Assembly: GCF_000063445.1 (NCBI RefSeq)
Contig: NC_009464.1
Coordinates: forward strand, 2,976,001 to 3,040,000
DNA: 64,000 nt
Direction: 5' to 3'
From: Methanocella arvoryzae MRE50
Lineage (GTDB): Archaea > Halobacteriota > Methanocellia > Methanocellales > Methanocellaceae
Shown here: positions 55,046-63,770 of the stretch, in pieces
Layout of the letters: every line of letters starts with the position of its first letter
Numbering within the stretch: the stretch's first letter is position 1
The notes under the pieces: generated by a model
Told to the model about the DNA's origin: nothing
What the model saw: the letters and a program-made list of their open reading frames with translations, nothing else
Database searches by the model: none
Program-made: the position numbers and the translations under genes

Positions 55046-56110
55046 ATGGTTGTTGACGGGATATCATACTATAATGGTGCTGAGAAGTTCGCTGAGAAGA
55101 TCAAGGGCCGGGGCTCGTTCGTGCTGCTGATGGGCAACACTGACACAGCCTTTATCCCCGGCATTACTGCCGCCGGTATCAGCCCTGAGCTGACGCCGTA
55201 TACTCCGCCTCTGGACGCTGAACTGGTGGAAACGGGCAGGATTTTGACGCTCGGGGACATACCCCTGACGCCTGAAGCCATTCCCACGCCGGGCCTGATC
55301 ACCAGGGCGGTAGTTACCTTATCCGATTTCCGGAGGTACTACGTCGATACGGGCATGTCCATTTCACCGATTGTGCCTCACTACCGGGTCGGCAGTGTCC
55401 CGGGTAAAGATATCCGCACGGGTCATGCGCTGAGTAACGTTAAGGAGATCATCGAAACTGCCAAGAAAGTCGGAGCCCAGATCGCCTCTGAGTCCGAATA
55501 TCTGGTGATCGGCGAGTCGATTGCGGCAGGAACCACTACTGCGCTGGGCGTACTGCTGGCAATGGGCCATACGATGGACGGCTTTACCAGCAGCAGCCTG
55601 CAGGTCAATCCACAATCACTGAAGAGCTCCGTGGTCCTGGAAGGCCTGAAGAAGGCAGGCATCACCCAGCCGGTCGACCCGATCAGGGCGATCGAGAGCG
55701 TCGGAGATCCCATGATGGCCGGTGCCATCGGGCTGATTCTGGGCGCTAAGAATGTGCCCATCATCCTCGCCGGCGGCACTCAGATGGCCGCAGTGGCCGT
55801 ACTCCTGTCCAGGATCGTGGACCTGAAAGGCTTTAACATCGCCCTCGCCACTACCGGCTGGGTGGCTAAGGACAGCAGCGCAAACCTGTTCGGCATCCTG
55901 AAACAGGGCAATGTGGATATTCCCGTCATGACTGCCGACCTTTCCTTCGCCCGGTCTAAGTTCGAAGGGCTGCTGGCGTACGAGAAAGGCCACGTAAAAG
56001 AAGGCGTAGGCGCCGGCGGCATCTCGGTGGCAGCGATGCTCAAGGGCGTCACGAAAGAACAGATCGAGGATACGGTAGAGTTCATCTACTCTAAGATGGT
56101 CGGACAGTAA
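55046..56110 (+). CDS. cobT: CobT-like phosphoribosyltransferase (TIGR00303)
   Basis: A 354-residue archaeal relative of nicotinate-nucleotide:dimethylbenzimidazole phosphoribosyltransferase, which activates the lower base of cobamides. The UPF0284/TIGR00303 pattern is seen in GNTDTAFIPGITAAGISPELTPYTP, ESEYLVIGESIAAGTTTALGVL and PVMTADLSFA. Methanogens need cobamides for methyl transfer, which fits. A TATA-like caatatttattt (54993-55005) and CGAGGAGAT ribosome site precede the ATG. Confidence 0.88.
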   Translation: MVVDGISYYNGAEKFAEKIKGRGSFVLLMGNTDTAFIPGITAAGISPELTPYTPPLDAELVETGRILTLGDIPLTPEAIPTPGLITRAVVTLSDFRRYYVDTGMSISPIVPHYRVGSVPGKDIRTGHALSNVKEIIETAKKVGAQIASESEYLVIGESIAAGTTTALGVLLAMGHTMDGFTSSSLQVNPQSLKSSVVLEGLKKAGITQPVDPIRAIESVGDPMMAGAIGLILGAKNVPIILAGGTQMAAVAVLLSRIVDLKGFNIALATTGWVAKDSSANLFGILKQGNVDIPVMTADLSFARSKFEGLLAYEKGHVKEGVGAGGISVAAMLKGVTKEQIEDTVEFIYSKMVGQ

Positions 56111-56126
56111 AACGGAAAAAGGCATA

Positions 56127-56168
56127 CCGCGAGGCATATGAGTTTGATGTGCCTCGGCGGACTATTTT
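56127..56168 (+). terminator. Terminator of cobT
   Basis: CCGCGAGGCA (56127-56136) pairs with TGCCTCGGCGG (56150-56160) with one mismatch around a 13-base loop, then tattttta follows. It may also serve the convergent ZPR1 gene. Confidence 0.6.
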
Positions 56169-56176
56169 TATGATGC

Positions 56177-56773
56177 TTATTTTTGTATCACGAACATGCC
56201 CGTATGAAGGGATTCCGCGTACTCGGGCGTCAGCGGCTCGACTTTGACTTCATCGCCGATGATGGCGCTGTTGCCCAGCGGGTCCTCTATTATCAGGGTG
56301 AACTCGCTGTTGCCGCTCTTAGCCTCGCCGATCGTCTTCAGAAGCTGGTCCGCTTTCTCGACTTCCTCTGGCAACTCCGCCCATTTCCGGGCCATGTTGA
56401 CGACCGTTTCGATCCTGTCCAGCACGCCTTCGACGTTGGATATGTAAGCCTCTGATGCCGGCCCGGGCTCGATGTCGATGCCCCATTCCGGGATGCGCAC
56501 GGTGCCGGACGTCGACCGGATGACTCTGTTGCACATGTGGTCTTCAGAGCATACCTTTATCGTATGGCGTAGCGGGTCGCGCTGGGTCAGGATAAGTGTT
56601 TCCGCGTACTTAAAGCCGCAGGTGCAGACGCTGCTTACCGACAGTACGTCGCCAAAATAAGGGATATTATCCTGGTGCGAGCGCATCTCCAGGTCGCTGC
56701 GGCAGACAGGACAGCAGACTTTGGCCGTGGCAGCGGCTATTTCGTCGAAGTTGTCTTCTCTAATCTCACTCAT
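56177..56773 (-). CDS. ZPR1 zinc-finger domain protein
   Basis: A 198-residue zinc-finger protein. The N-terminus has CCPVCRSDLEMRSHQDNIPYFGDV, the start of a ZPR1 domain, then VCTCGFKYAET as the second metal pair (CxC here). The rest follows the ZPR1 beta fold (RDPLRHTIKVCSEDHMCNRVIRSTSGTVRIPEWG). In eukaryotes ZPR1 binds EF-1A; the archaeal role is unknown. It lies 16 bases after sepF and may share its transcript. Confidence 0.85.
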   Translation of the reverse strand: MSEIREDNFDEIAAATAKVCCPVCRSDLEMRSHQDNIPYFGDVLSVSSVCTCGFKYAETLILTQRDPLRHTIKVCSEDHMCNRVIRSTSGTVRIPEWGIDIEPGPASEAYISNVEGVLDRIETVVNMARKWAELPEEVEKADQLLKTIGEAKSGNSEFTLIIEDPLGNSAIIGDEVKVEPLTPEYAESLHTGMFVIQK

Positions 56774-56789
56774 CGTGTACCTGATAGAT

Positions 56790-57164
56790 TTACTTGACAG
56801 TAAACTTTGTCCTGTCGACCTTGATCGACATCGGAGTGACTACGATGTGGTTCTCGTCAATCCCGGCAATGTCGCCCCTGACATCGGCTGCTACCTGCTT
56901 GAGGTCTTTCAGTGCCCTGTCCCTGGTGAGGCTGTCGCCCTTGATCGGGAATATGTTGACAATGACGATGTTGCCATTGTAAATCTCCCTCTTCAGTTCG
57001 GGGATCTGCGAGAGGCTGGAAAGCTCGGCGACCCTGACGTACGTTTCTGCGGGGCCGGATCCGACTTCTTTCTCGACGCTGCTGAAATCGATCTCCGTGT
57101 ACTCTTCGTTTTCCTCTGTCGCCCTCGAGCCCAGCACTTTACCTAAAAAGCCTTTGCCTACCAT
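56790..57164 (-). CDS. sepF: Cell division protein SepF
   Basis: A 124-residue membrane anchor for FtsZ in archaea. The N-terminal amphipathic helix MVGKGFLGKVLGS binds membrane. The linker is acidic, and the core fold (PAETYVRVAELSSLSQIPELKREIYNGNIVIVNIFPIKG ... ALKDLKQVAADVRGDIAGI) is the SepF domain. Euryarchaeal SepF recruits FtsZ1 to the division site. GGGATGGAT upstream may be the ribosome site. It is followed by the ZPR1 gene. Confidence 0.9.
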   Translation of the reverse strand: MVGKGFLGKVLGSRATEENEEYTEIDFSSVEKEVGSGPAETYVRVAELSSLSQIPELKREIYNGNIVIVNIFPIKGDSLTRDRALKDLKQVAADVRGDIAGIDENHIVVTPMSIKVDRTKFTVK

Positions 57165-57248
57165 GTTTATCCATCCCTGTTATTTACCTGTTTTCTGATA
57201 TTATTATTAGCACCTTAAATAATAGCTTATCGGTCATTACTTAATTAT

Positions 57249-57737
57249 TTACAGTTCCAGGTTCCAGATGCGGTCACCCACGTAATGGATGGATTTGATC
57301 GCTTTGCCCCTGTTACCCATCATCTGATCTGCGTTAACCAGCGCTCTGCCGATTGCCAGCGCCTTTTTATGGACCTCGTCTGCAATGATGACGAGATCGC
57401 CCTTGCGTATGCTCAAGTCAGCATCCAGGATGCCCGGGCTCATGATATCAGCCCCTTTAGCCACGAACTTGACAGCACCCATATCTACGATGACTCGTTT
57501 TCTCGTCGGCTTGAGCCTGAGGGCTCCCCGGACTGTCGGGAAGGCATCGCCATCGACCGAAAAGAGCAGCGGCTCACCGTTGATCATGATAAAGTCCTGC
57601 TCCTCGTCCGTCTCAGCGATTTCCCAGGTCTTGCCCGCGAAAACTGCGTCTACTCCCTCTCCGAAGGTCACCCGAAGGTTGTCAAGGATTTTTTTAATGG
57701 CATCCTCTCTTAAATGATGTCTGGCCTTGATCCTCAA
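57249..57737 (-). CDS. PUA-domain RNA-binding protein (MCT-1-like)
   Basis: A 162-residue RNA-binding protein. Residues ~1-75 form the pre-PUA domain (KARHHLREDAIKKILDNLRVTFGE). Residues ~82-162 are a PUA domain (RVIVDMGAVKFVAKGADIMSPGILDADLSIRKGDLVIIADE). This matches archaeal relatives of MCT-1/Tma20, which bind ribosomes in recycling or re-initiation. It is divergent from the SmAP gene with a 219-base gap between them. Confidence 0.85.
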   Translation of the reverse strand: MRIKARHHLREDAIKKILDNLRVTFGEGVDAVFAGKTWEIAETDEEQDFIMINGEPLLFSVDGDAFPTVRGALRLKPTRKRVIVDMGAVKFVAKGADIMSPGILDADLSIRKGDLVIIADEVHKKALAIGRALVNADQMMGNRGKAIKSIHYVGDRIWNLEL

Positions 57738-57886
57738 AGACTTCTCCCCATTGTTGCTTTTGAGAATTGATCAGTCGTCTATATGCATTCCGGTATAAAT
57801 ATGTTGTAGTGGTGATCGGCTGGAGGCTGTGGGGAATCTGTGCTTAATCTGGACGATAGAGGCATCCAGCTGACATAGCTTGGCGA

Positions 57887-57897
57887 TAAGTATAAAT
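57887..57897 (+). promoter_or_regulatory. TATA box of the SmAP-L37e operon
   Basis: gataagtataaatatgcc contains TATAAATA about 65 bases before the SmAP start. The leader includes GGAGGTATTTT before ATG 57957. Confidence 0.55.
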
Positions 57898-57944
57898 ATG
57901 CCACGCGAGATTTAATCAACATCATTCATTTGCTTTGTATTTAA

Positions 57945-58175
<231 letters not shown>

Positions 58176-58223
58176 CATTGATAAACTAGAATACAGTATT
58201 ATGGCCGAAAAAGGTGAATTATA

Positions 58224-58403
58224 ATGTCTAAGGGTACTCCATCACAGGGAAAGCGCTCCAAGCGGGTGCACTCAATCTGCAGACGCTGCGGCAAGGTCTC
58301 CTTCAACTTCAGCAAGAGTGTTTGCGCTTCTTGCGGATTTGGCAGGTCCGCCAAGCTCAACAAGTGGAGCTGGCACAGCCATCTGACAAGAAAGACCTGG
58401 TAA
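58224..58403 (+). CDS. rpl37e: Large-subunit ribosomal protein L37e
   Basis: A 59-residue zinc-ribbon ribosomal protein. It begins [20 protein letters not shown], with CRRCG and CASCGFG as zinc pairs, and ends LTRKTW. AAGGTGA lies eight bases before the ATG. It lies between SmAP and purF. Confidence 0.96.
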   Translation: MSKGTPSQGKRSKRVHSICRRCGKVSFNFSKSVCASCGFGRSAKLNKWSWHSHLTRKTW

Positions 58404-58485
58404 TCTTTCTCGACTGCAAACTATTTGAACAATCTAAGTTCAGTACGATTAAAAACGCAAGGTGCAGGTTCAAGGTGCATTGGCT

Positions 58486-59901
58486 GTGAAGGATAAGTGT
58501 GGCGTCGTAGGAGTCTGGTTCGACAAAGAGAAGAACAGGGATTCCGCCGCCATATACATCTACTACGCCTTACAAGCACTGCAGCACCGGGGACAGGAAT
58601 CGTCAGGCATTGCCGTGTACAACGGCAACGCTGTCCTCAATGACAAAGGCATGGGCCTGGTCACAGACTATTTTAACCGGGATCGCTTACAGAGGCTCGC
58701 CGGCTATTCAGGCATCGGCCACGTACGCTACTCGACGACCGGCAGCTCGCGGGTGGAAAACTGCCAGCCTTTCATCGTCTCTTACAAGAACGGCACGATC
58801 GCGCTGGCCCACAATGGCAATCTGGTTAACTACAGGGAGCTCAAGAAAGAGCTGGAAGCAGACGGCCGTGTCTTCATTTCAGACTCGGACACCGAAGTCA
58901 TCTCCCACCTGCTTGTCAAGAACCTGATGCGCAACGATCTCGTTGAGGCGGTCCGGGAAACCATGCGCAAGCTTGTCGGGTCGTATTCTCTCGTCATCCT
59001 GGCAGGCGACAAGATCATAGGTGTCAGAGACCCGCTGGGCTTCAAGCCCCTTTGCATCGGCAGGCTCGACAGCGGGTACATCATCGCATCCGAGAGCGCC
59101 GCCATCGACACGCTCAGCGGCGAGCTGCTGAGGGATGTGGCGCCCGGCGAAATGGTCGTCCTCAGCGACAAGATCGAGAGCCACAAGCTGTTCAAGTGCA
59201 AAAACCACGCCCACTGCATGTTTGAGTTCGTCTACTTCGCGAGGCCGGACTCGATCATCGACGGCAAGCTCGTCTACCGGGTGCGGCACCGCATCGGTGA
59301 AGAGCTCGCCAGAGAATGCCCCACGAAGGCTGACGTAGTATCGCCAGTACCCGACTCGGGGATCACCTCAGCTATCGGCTACTCCAATACCTCCGGCGTC
59401 CACTACACCGAAGGCCTGATAAAGAACAGGTATGTGGGCAGGACCTTCATCATGCCCAATCAGGACCTGCGTGAGACTGCCGTCAGGCTGAAGCTCAACA
59501 CCGTCCGGGAAAACGTCGCCGGCAAGGACGTCATCCTCATCGACGACAGCATCGTCAGAGGCACCACTTCCCGGCGGATCATCGATCTCATCAGGCGGGC
59601 CGGAGCCAAGTCTGTCCACGCCCGGATCGGCAGCCCGCCGATCATCTCACCCTGCTACCTGGGCATCGACATGGCCACCCGGGAAGAGCTCATCGCCGCC
59701 CACAAGTCCATCAAGGGCGTGGAATTCATGATCGGGGCTGACTCGCTCTACTACATCTCGCTAGATGGGCTGGTAAAGGCGATAGGCATCGACAAAGAGG
59801 ACCTCTGCACAGGCTGCCTCACCGGCATCTATCCGCTGGAAATCCCGGGGGAGCGATGCGAGTCGAAGCAGACGAAGCTGAATAACTTCGCGTGCGACTA
59901 A
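58486..59901 (+). CDS. purF: Amidophosphoribosyltransferase
   Basis: First enzyme of purine synthesis: PRPP plus glutamine gives phosphoribosylamine. The protein is 471 residues. GTG 58486, eight bases after AAGGTG, gives MKDKCGVVG, with the Ntn glutaminase nucleophile Cys at position 5 after a short propeptide. A longer start (GTG 58462) is possible. The PRPP site is VILIDDSIVRGTTSRRI (~360-376). C-terminal Cys residues (DLCTGCLTG) and others may hold an iron-sulfur cluster as in Bacillus PurF. Confidence 0.95.
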   Translation: MKDKCGVVGVWFDKEKNRDSAAIYIYYALQALQHRGQESSGIAVYNGNAVLNDKGMGLVTDYFNRDRLQRLAGYSGIGHVRYSTTGSSRVENCQPFIVSYKNGTIALAHNGNLVNYRELKKELEADGRVFISDSDTEVISHLLVKNLMRNDLVEAVRETMRKLVGSYSLVILAGDKIIGVRDPLGFKPLCIGRLDSGYIIASESAAIDTLSGELLRDVAPGEMVVLSDKIESHKLFKCKNHAHCMFEFVYFARPDSIIDGKLVYRVRHRIGEELARECPTKADVVSPVPDSGITSAIGYSNTSGVHYTEGLIKNRYVGRTFIMPNQDLRETAVRLKLNTVRENVAGKDVILIDDSIVRGTTSRRIIDLIRRAGAKSVHARIGSPPIISPCYLGIDMATREELIAAHKSIKGVEFMIGADSLYYISLDGLVKAIGIDKEDLCTGCLTGIYPLEIPGERCESKQTKLNNFACD

Positions 59902-60029
59902 AAGCAGAGGCGCTTAACTTCTTCTAAACATAGCGGCTGTCACAACATCTTTAAGTTGTAGCGCACATATTATGCTTGCATTACGACCGGACACTTTCCG
60001 ATCGACAGGTACATACGGGAGGCTTTCAC

Positions 60030-60620
60030 ATGCCCAGGGCAACTAAAAAGAGCGAAGAAAATACTGAAGAGCAGCAGACTAACCTCATCTATGATCACAT
60101 CGCCGAGTATATCGTGCAGAAGTTCATTAAGGAAGACGTGAACGCTTTTACCGAGTCCACACTGATGCACGAGCTGCTTGCCTACAAGCTCAAGGAGATC
60201 GGAAAGCCTCTGATGATGGATGTCATTGCCAGCGTCGCCTCCGAGCTCAAGGCTAAAAAGCAGCTGGACCTCAAGAAGAAGGTCGGCGGCATCACTCAGG
60301 TAAAAAAGATCTCCTTCCGCAGCGACGACCAGTACAACGCATTCGTCTCCCTGTTCTTCGAAGCCATAGAAGAGCGGCCGGAAGAGATCGATTTCATCAA
60401 GAAGGAGCAGGACTTCGAAAACTTCATGCTCTACTGCATCAACGACTTCCGGGAACTCTGGGACCAGTTCGTGGCTAAAATCGTAGAGGACCGGCTGGCC
60501 ATCGAGAGGCAGAAAGGCCTTCACGCGTACAGGAGCAGCAAGACTGAAGTACTGCAGGAAGTCCCGACTTATGCAGACTTTATTGCTGAGAGAATTGATA
60601 AGGTAAAAGTTCAGGCATAA
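60030..60620 (+). CDS. Hypothetical helical protein, 196 residues
   Basis: A soluble, charged protein of unknown function, mostly helical (LIYDHIAEYIVQKFIKEDVNAF, DVIASVASELKAKKQLDLKKKVGG, FIKKEQDFENFMLYCINDFRELW). The N-terminal ~15 residues are basic and acidic (PRATKKSEENTEEQQ). ATG 60030 has GGGAGGC upstream; a longer frame from 59976 would skip this site. No domain is recognised. It is a single gene after purF and before the non-coding block. Confidence 0.68.
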   Translation: MPRATKKSEENTEEQQTNLIYDHIAEYIVQKFIKEDVNAFTESTLMHELLAYKLKEIGKPLMMDVIASVASELKAKKQLDLKKKVGGITQVKKISFRSDDQYNAFVSLFFEAIEERPEEIDFIKKEQDFENFMLYCINDFRELWDQFVAKIVEDRLAIERQKGLHAYRSSKTEVLQEVPTYADFIAERIDKVKVQA

Positions 60621-61190
60621 GCCTTCTTTTTTCTTTCGGCATCTATAGCCACGGCCGAAGGCCCTTAACTCAATCAGAAATACTCTGGCCGCCATCAGGC
60701 GGCTCCGGTTCGGGGGAGGGCAATCTCGTTCCGGATGCGGATTGCCCTGCCTTGCCTCAACGTTGACCGGATTTAGAGTCCATAGCCCGGACTTTGCTTT
60801 ATACCATCTCCCTGGTTGATCCGTTTTAGACGCCGGTGTGCCTGCGTTTGCTTATTACGTGTCTCCCCACGGTGGCTTTTAGAGTCCTGCACTGACTTTG
60901 CTGATTTTTCGGTGATCTCCCTCACCGCGGCGTTTTGGCTCGGCCGGGGAGCGCGGAGTTTATACCTTATCCGCAGAAGGGACGGAGTTTAAGGTCTGCC
61001 GTGTCGACCGGACTTTAGACCAGTGCCGTGGTGCCAGGTTTTAGCTCGCAGGCCGGAGCCATGCCAAATTCGGATGCTGGGCATGGTACATTTGCTTTTA
61101 GGCATCTCCCTGCCCGGACATATGTCCGTATAGGAGTGTTATAGTTACCGCTTTATATGGTTATTGTTACAAATTTGAAAAAAGATGTGG
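60621..61190. repeat. Non-coding GC-rich block with ~27-base and ~53-base periodicity
   Basis: About 570 bases without a credible gene. A T-rich motif (mostly TTTAGA, TTTATA or TTTAAG) recurs near 60772, 60798, 60825, 60852, 60878, 60906, 60934, 60959, 60988, 61014, 61040 and 61097, spaced 25-29 bases. Pairs form ~53-base units: three units from 60772 share TTTAGAxxCC, TTTGCT and TCTCCC. Strong hairpins flank it: GGGCAATC/GATTGCCC (60718-60747), CCATGCC/GGCATGG (61059-61086) and the palindrome CGGACATATGTCCG (61115-61128). It could be a structured RNA or a protein-binding array. Confidence 0.6.
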
Positions 61191-61191
61191 C

Positions 61192-61386
61192 TTAGATATT
61201 GCTCTTTTTAAAGTCTGCAATACCCCGCTCCAGCCCGCTCATCTCATCGTCCGATATCTCAATCGTGTACTTTAGAATCTTCAGCTCTTCGGACAACTGC
61301 TTCATTCTCACGTACATCAGAAAGATCACGCTGACGCTGATAAACCAGCCGAAACTAATGAAGAGGATTACGCTTTCATATGCCAT
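61192..61386 (-). CDS. Small membrane protein with coiled-coil tail
   Basis: A 64-residue protein: one transmembrane helix (SVILFISFGWFISVSVIFLMYVRM, ~5-28) followed by an acidic, heptad-like tail (QLSEELKILKYTIEISDDEMSGLERGIADF). It matches in size and layout the protein at 12625-12819, though sequence identity is low. No function is known. Confidence 0.6.
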   Translation of the reverse strand: MAYESVILFISFGWFISVSVIFLMYVRMKQLSEELKILKYTIEISDDEMSGLERGIADFKKSNI

Positions 61387-61677
61387 CTCTTATACCCCAG
61401 ATTGACTCACATCTCTTTTTTATTATCCCACATTCTGCTAAAGCTTCTATTAGCTGAAGCTTTTTAATTATCTGGTCGTTATAGCCTAATCTTTAATTAA
61501 TTTGGAATGGTATTTATTCTTTTTGTTACGGGTTTATAATTATCCAATCGTATCACAGGGGCTTGATGGACATACATTACCTTGCGGGTGAGGTGTAAAA
61601 TTTAAAATTATGTGTCCGGCGTACTGTCTGTCTCATGCACGCCGGTCGTCATTCAACTCTGCCGCCCTCAGGCGACC
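61387..61677. other. Intergenic region between small membrane protein and ccdA
   Basis: About 290 AT-rich bases upstream of the small protein gene. AAGCTTC/GAAGCTT (61440-61462) is an inverted repeat followed by TTTTAATT. No gene is seen. Confidence 0.4.
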
Positions 61678-62352
61678 TCAGAAGCCAAGGCCAAGGCTGA
61701 AGCCGAACACGTTCGCTATATAGTAGAGGCCGACTGCTACGAGTATCACGCCTGCGACACGGCGCACGAGCCTCGTGTGGTGCGATACGGACCTGATCTT
61801 ATCCCCGATGAAGTTCGAGGAATACGCTACTACTAGCATGGGGATGGCCAGCCCGAGAGAGTACGCCATCAGCAGGAAAGCTCCGTACGCAATGGTGCCT
61901 TCCTGGGCTACGATGAGGAGGATCGAGGCCAGGATCGGGCCGATACACGGTATCCAGACGATGCCCAGGCTGACACCGAGGAGCATGCCGCCCAACAGGC
62001 CGCCTTCCTCCGCACTTGGCAGCTGGGTTCTCGACAGCGGCAGGCGCTGCCAAAGGCTAAGAAGGGCATGCTCTACTGTCATAGATAGCAGGTAGAGCCC
62101 CATGATCACGATCATGGCTCCCGAGACAATCTTGATATAATCCATGTAGGTGAACAGAATAGATCCAATCATCGCCGAAGCTACGCCCATCGCCGTAAAC
62201 GATATGGCCAGCCCAAAAACTATGGCCAGCGGCGTGAGCTTGCTCTTCTCCGTGGAGTACGCCATGACTCCGGGGAGCAGAGGCAAGACACACGGCGACA
62301 TAATGCTCGCCACGCCGGCCAGCACTGCGGTACCAAATAATACAGTTTCCAC
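61678..62352 (-). CDS. ccdA: Cytochrome c biogenesis protein CcdA
   Basis: A 224-residue membrane protein that carries reducing equivalents from cytoplasmic thioredoxin to the outside. It has about six transmembrane helices; SPCVLPLLPG (~19-28) and IPCIGPILASIL (~128-139) hold the two redox Cys of the CcdA core. GTG 62352 immediately follows the stop of the thioredoxin-like gene upstream, so the two are co-translated. The pair forms an extracytoplasmic thiol-reduction path. Confidence 0.92.
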   Translation of the reverse strand: METVLFGTAVLAGVASIMSPCVLPLLPGVMAYSTEKSKLTPLAIVFGLAISFTAMGVASAMIGSILFTYMDYIKIVSGAMIVIMGLYLLSMTVEHALLSLWQRLPLSRTQLPSAEEGGLLGGMLLGVSLGIVWIPCIGPILASILLIVAQEGTIAYGAFLLMAYSLGLAIPMLVVAYSSNFIGDKIRSVSHHTRLVRRVAGVILVAVGLYYIANVFGFSLGLGF

Positions 62353-62877
62353 TTATTGCCCTCTCATGCGCACCGCCGCATCGAGAGCCGTCTTCAACGT
62401 GTCGCTCTGCGTCAGCCCGAGGAACTTTGAGCCCGCAATACTACTCGAAGTGCTGCCGTCCTTGCCGACGTAGGTATATCCTCCGTCAGCCTTCTGCGCG
62501 ATGACGTTGATCTGGGGCACGCCGGAGACCTGGAAATACTTCGCCAGATCCCTGCTCTCAGCGACGTCTGCGAAGAAGAACGTCACTTTGCCCTGATAAT
62601 CAGCAGCCAGCGCGTCGGAGATCGGCCTCTGCTCTTTACAGTAGGTGCACGTCTTCGATTCGAACTCAATGAACACAGGGCCTGACGCCAGCGCGTTATC
62701 GATGTCTGCCATGGTGACCGGGCCGGATTTTACGGCTATGCCGGAAGTCCCGGGGGTTGTTGTTTCCATGGCCTGAGGGGCAGGTGCCGCTTGCTGTGCA
62801 AAGGCAATGCCACCCAGAAGCATCGTGAAAACGACGGCTGATACGATCAGTACTGTTGTTCTACGATTTGCTGTCAT
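62353..62877 (-). CDS. Secreted thioredoxin-fold protein
   Basis: A 174-residue exported thiol oxidoreductase. The signal peptide is ~1-28 (TTVLIVSAVVFTMLLGGIAFAQ). A Pro/Thr linker follows. The thioredoxin fold has the active site CTYCKE (C-x2-C, ~76-79) and the cis-Pro in SGVPQI (~116). The gene is immediately upstream of ccdA, its likely electron supplier. Targets may be surface proteins or cytochromes. Confidence 0.9.
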   Translation of the reverse strand: MTANRRTTVLIVSAVVFTMLLGGIAFAQQAAPAPQAMETTTPGTSGIAVKSGPVTMADIDNALASGPVFIEFESKTCTYCKEQRPISDALAADYQGKVTFFFADVAESRDLAKYFQVSGVPQINVIAQKADGGYTYVGKDGSTSSSIAGSKFLGLTQSDTLKTALDAAVRMRGQ

Positions 62878-63259
62878 CAGACCGATGTAGCCTTATAATT
62901 TATAATCTTTTTGTAATCAATCCAGTGAATATATTTTAGATTGACCTCATCAAAAGTGAACTGGATAAAACGGCATACTATACCCATAACTGGTCGGAGC
63001 AGGCATGCAGGACGCTTCCTGCCGGCACGTTCTATTCAGGCCGGGTAACGATCGGACAGTGAGGATATTCCACCAGGGCAGCTATCACTGGCCGTATTAC
63101 GCAAAGACCTCGCTACTCTGGCTATAAACACCTTACTACATGCCATTACTGTCTATTTTACAATTTGAGGCCTGTATTAAACGTATTTTCACAGAAAGTT
63201 GATAAATAGAAGTAATAAAAATAAGTCCGAGTGATTTTAATCTGGAGTTGGGTCGCAGG
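62878..63259. other. Intergenic region with a small possible reading frame
   Basis: About 380 bases, AT-rich at both ends with a GC-rich centre (62993-63125). A hairpin GCAGGA/TCCTGC lies at 63008-63023. A 40-codon frame (63005-63127) is noted separately. AT-rich ataaaaataag near 63215-63226 may be the TATA box of the flavodoxin gene. Confidence 0.45.
63005..63127 (+). CDS. Possible small protein, 40 residues
   Basis: A short frame reading MQDASCRHVLFRPGNDRTVR with GGAG at 62997-63000 and actatacc about 25 bases upstream as a possible TATA box. Arg/His/Trp-rich and not like any family I know. It may be chance in a GC-rich patch. Confidence 0.2.
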   Translation: MQDASCRHVLFRPGNDRTVRIFHQGSYHWPYYAKTSLLWL

Positions 63260-63721
63260 ATGAAACGTATCCTGATCGTTTATGACACGAAAGGCGGGTC
63301 CACATGGGAGATCATCGGCTGGATCCGGGATGGGGCGATATCCCAGGGCGCTTCCGTAGACATCAAAAGCGTCAGGGAAGTTGACAACCTGGATTACGAT
63401 CTGATAGTTACTGGCTCGCCGATCTACGGTGAACAGCCTATGGGTAGCATCATCAACTTTCTCACCCGGGACGACCTGACGAACAAGAACATCGCCCTCT
63501 TCGTCGTGTGCTTCGCCGGCGTCTTCGGCCTCAGAAACTTCATGGTCAGGCGATACCTCGACGAAATGCGGAGCATATGCAAAGGCCACGTCGTCTCCAT
63601 GACATCGTTCGACGCAGCCACCGGGCCCTGGCGCAAGCTCAACCGGGAGATCTGCTACGACTACGGCCGGGAGATCGCGGGTGCACCAGTTCGAAGGCCC
63701 AAAGTGGTCGGAACAGCTTAA
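63260..63721 (+). CDS. Flavodoxin-family protein
   Basis: A 153-residue FMN-binding redox protein. The phosphate-binding loop is VYDTKGGSTWEI (~7-18). The isoalloxazine-contacting loops follow in VTGSPIYGEQPMGS (~54-67) and FVVCFAGVFG (~87-96). Size and layout match flavodoxin or menaquinone-dependent protoporphyrinogen-type flavodoxins. ATG 63260 gives the standard start MKRILIVYDTK; TTG 63248 would add four residues. Confidence 0.8.
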   Translation: MKRILIVYDTKGGSTWEIIGWIRDGAISQGASVDIKSVREVDNLDYDLIVTGSPIYGEQPMGSIINFLTRDDLTNKNIALFVVCFAGVFGLRNFMVRRYLDEMRSICKGHVVSMTSFDAATGPWRKLNREICYDYGREIAGAPVRRPKVVGTA

Positions 63722-63728
63722 GGCTAAT

Positions 63729-63760
63729 AAAAAAATAGTGTGGCGGTTATCGCCGCCTTA
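63729..63760. terminator. Terminator between the flavodoxin gene and serS
   Basis: GGCG/CGCC stem (tggcggttatcgccgcc) flanked by a run of As on the left, which reads as Ts on the minus strand. It suits the end of serS transcription and may serve both genes. Confidence 0.55.
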
Positions 63761-63770
63761 TAACTTCTGC

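Noticed and set aside
59970-60695. Open frame of 241 codons on the minus strand
   Set aside because: Antisense to the 60030-60620 gene, which has the better start and codon pattern; its upstream part runs into the non-coding block.
60775-60985. Stop-free stretch on the minus strand through the periodic block
   Set aside because: About 70 codons are open but there is no ATG and no ribosome site; the 27-base period (a multiple of three) alone can keep a frame open.
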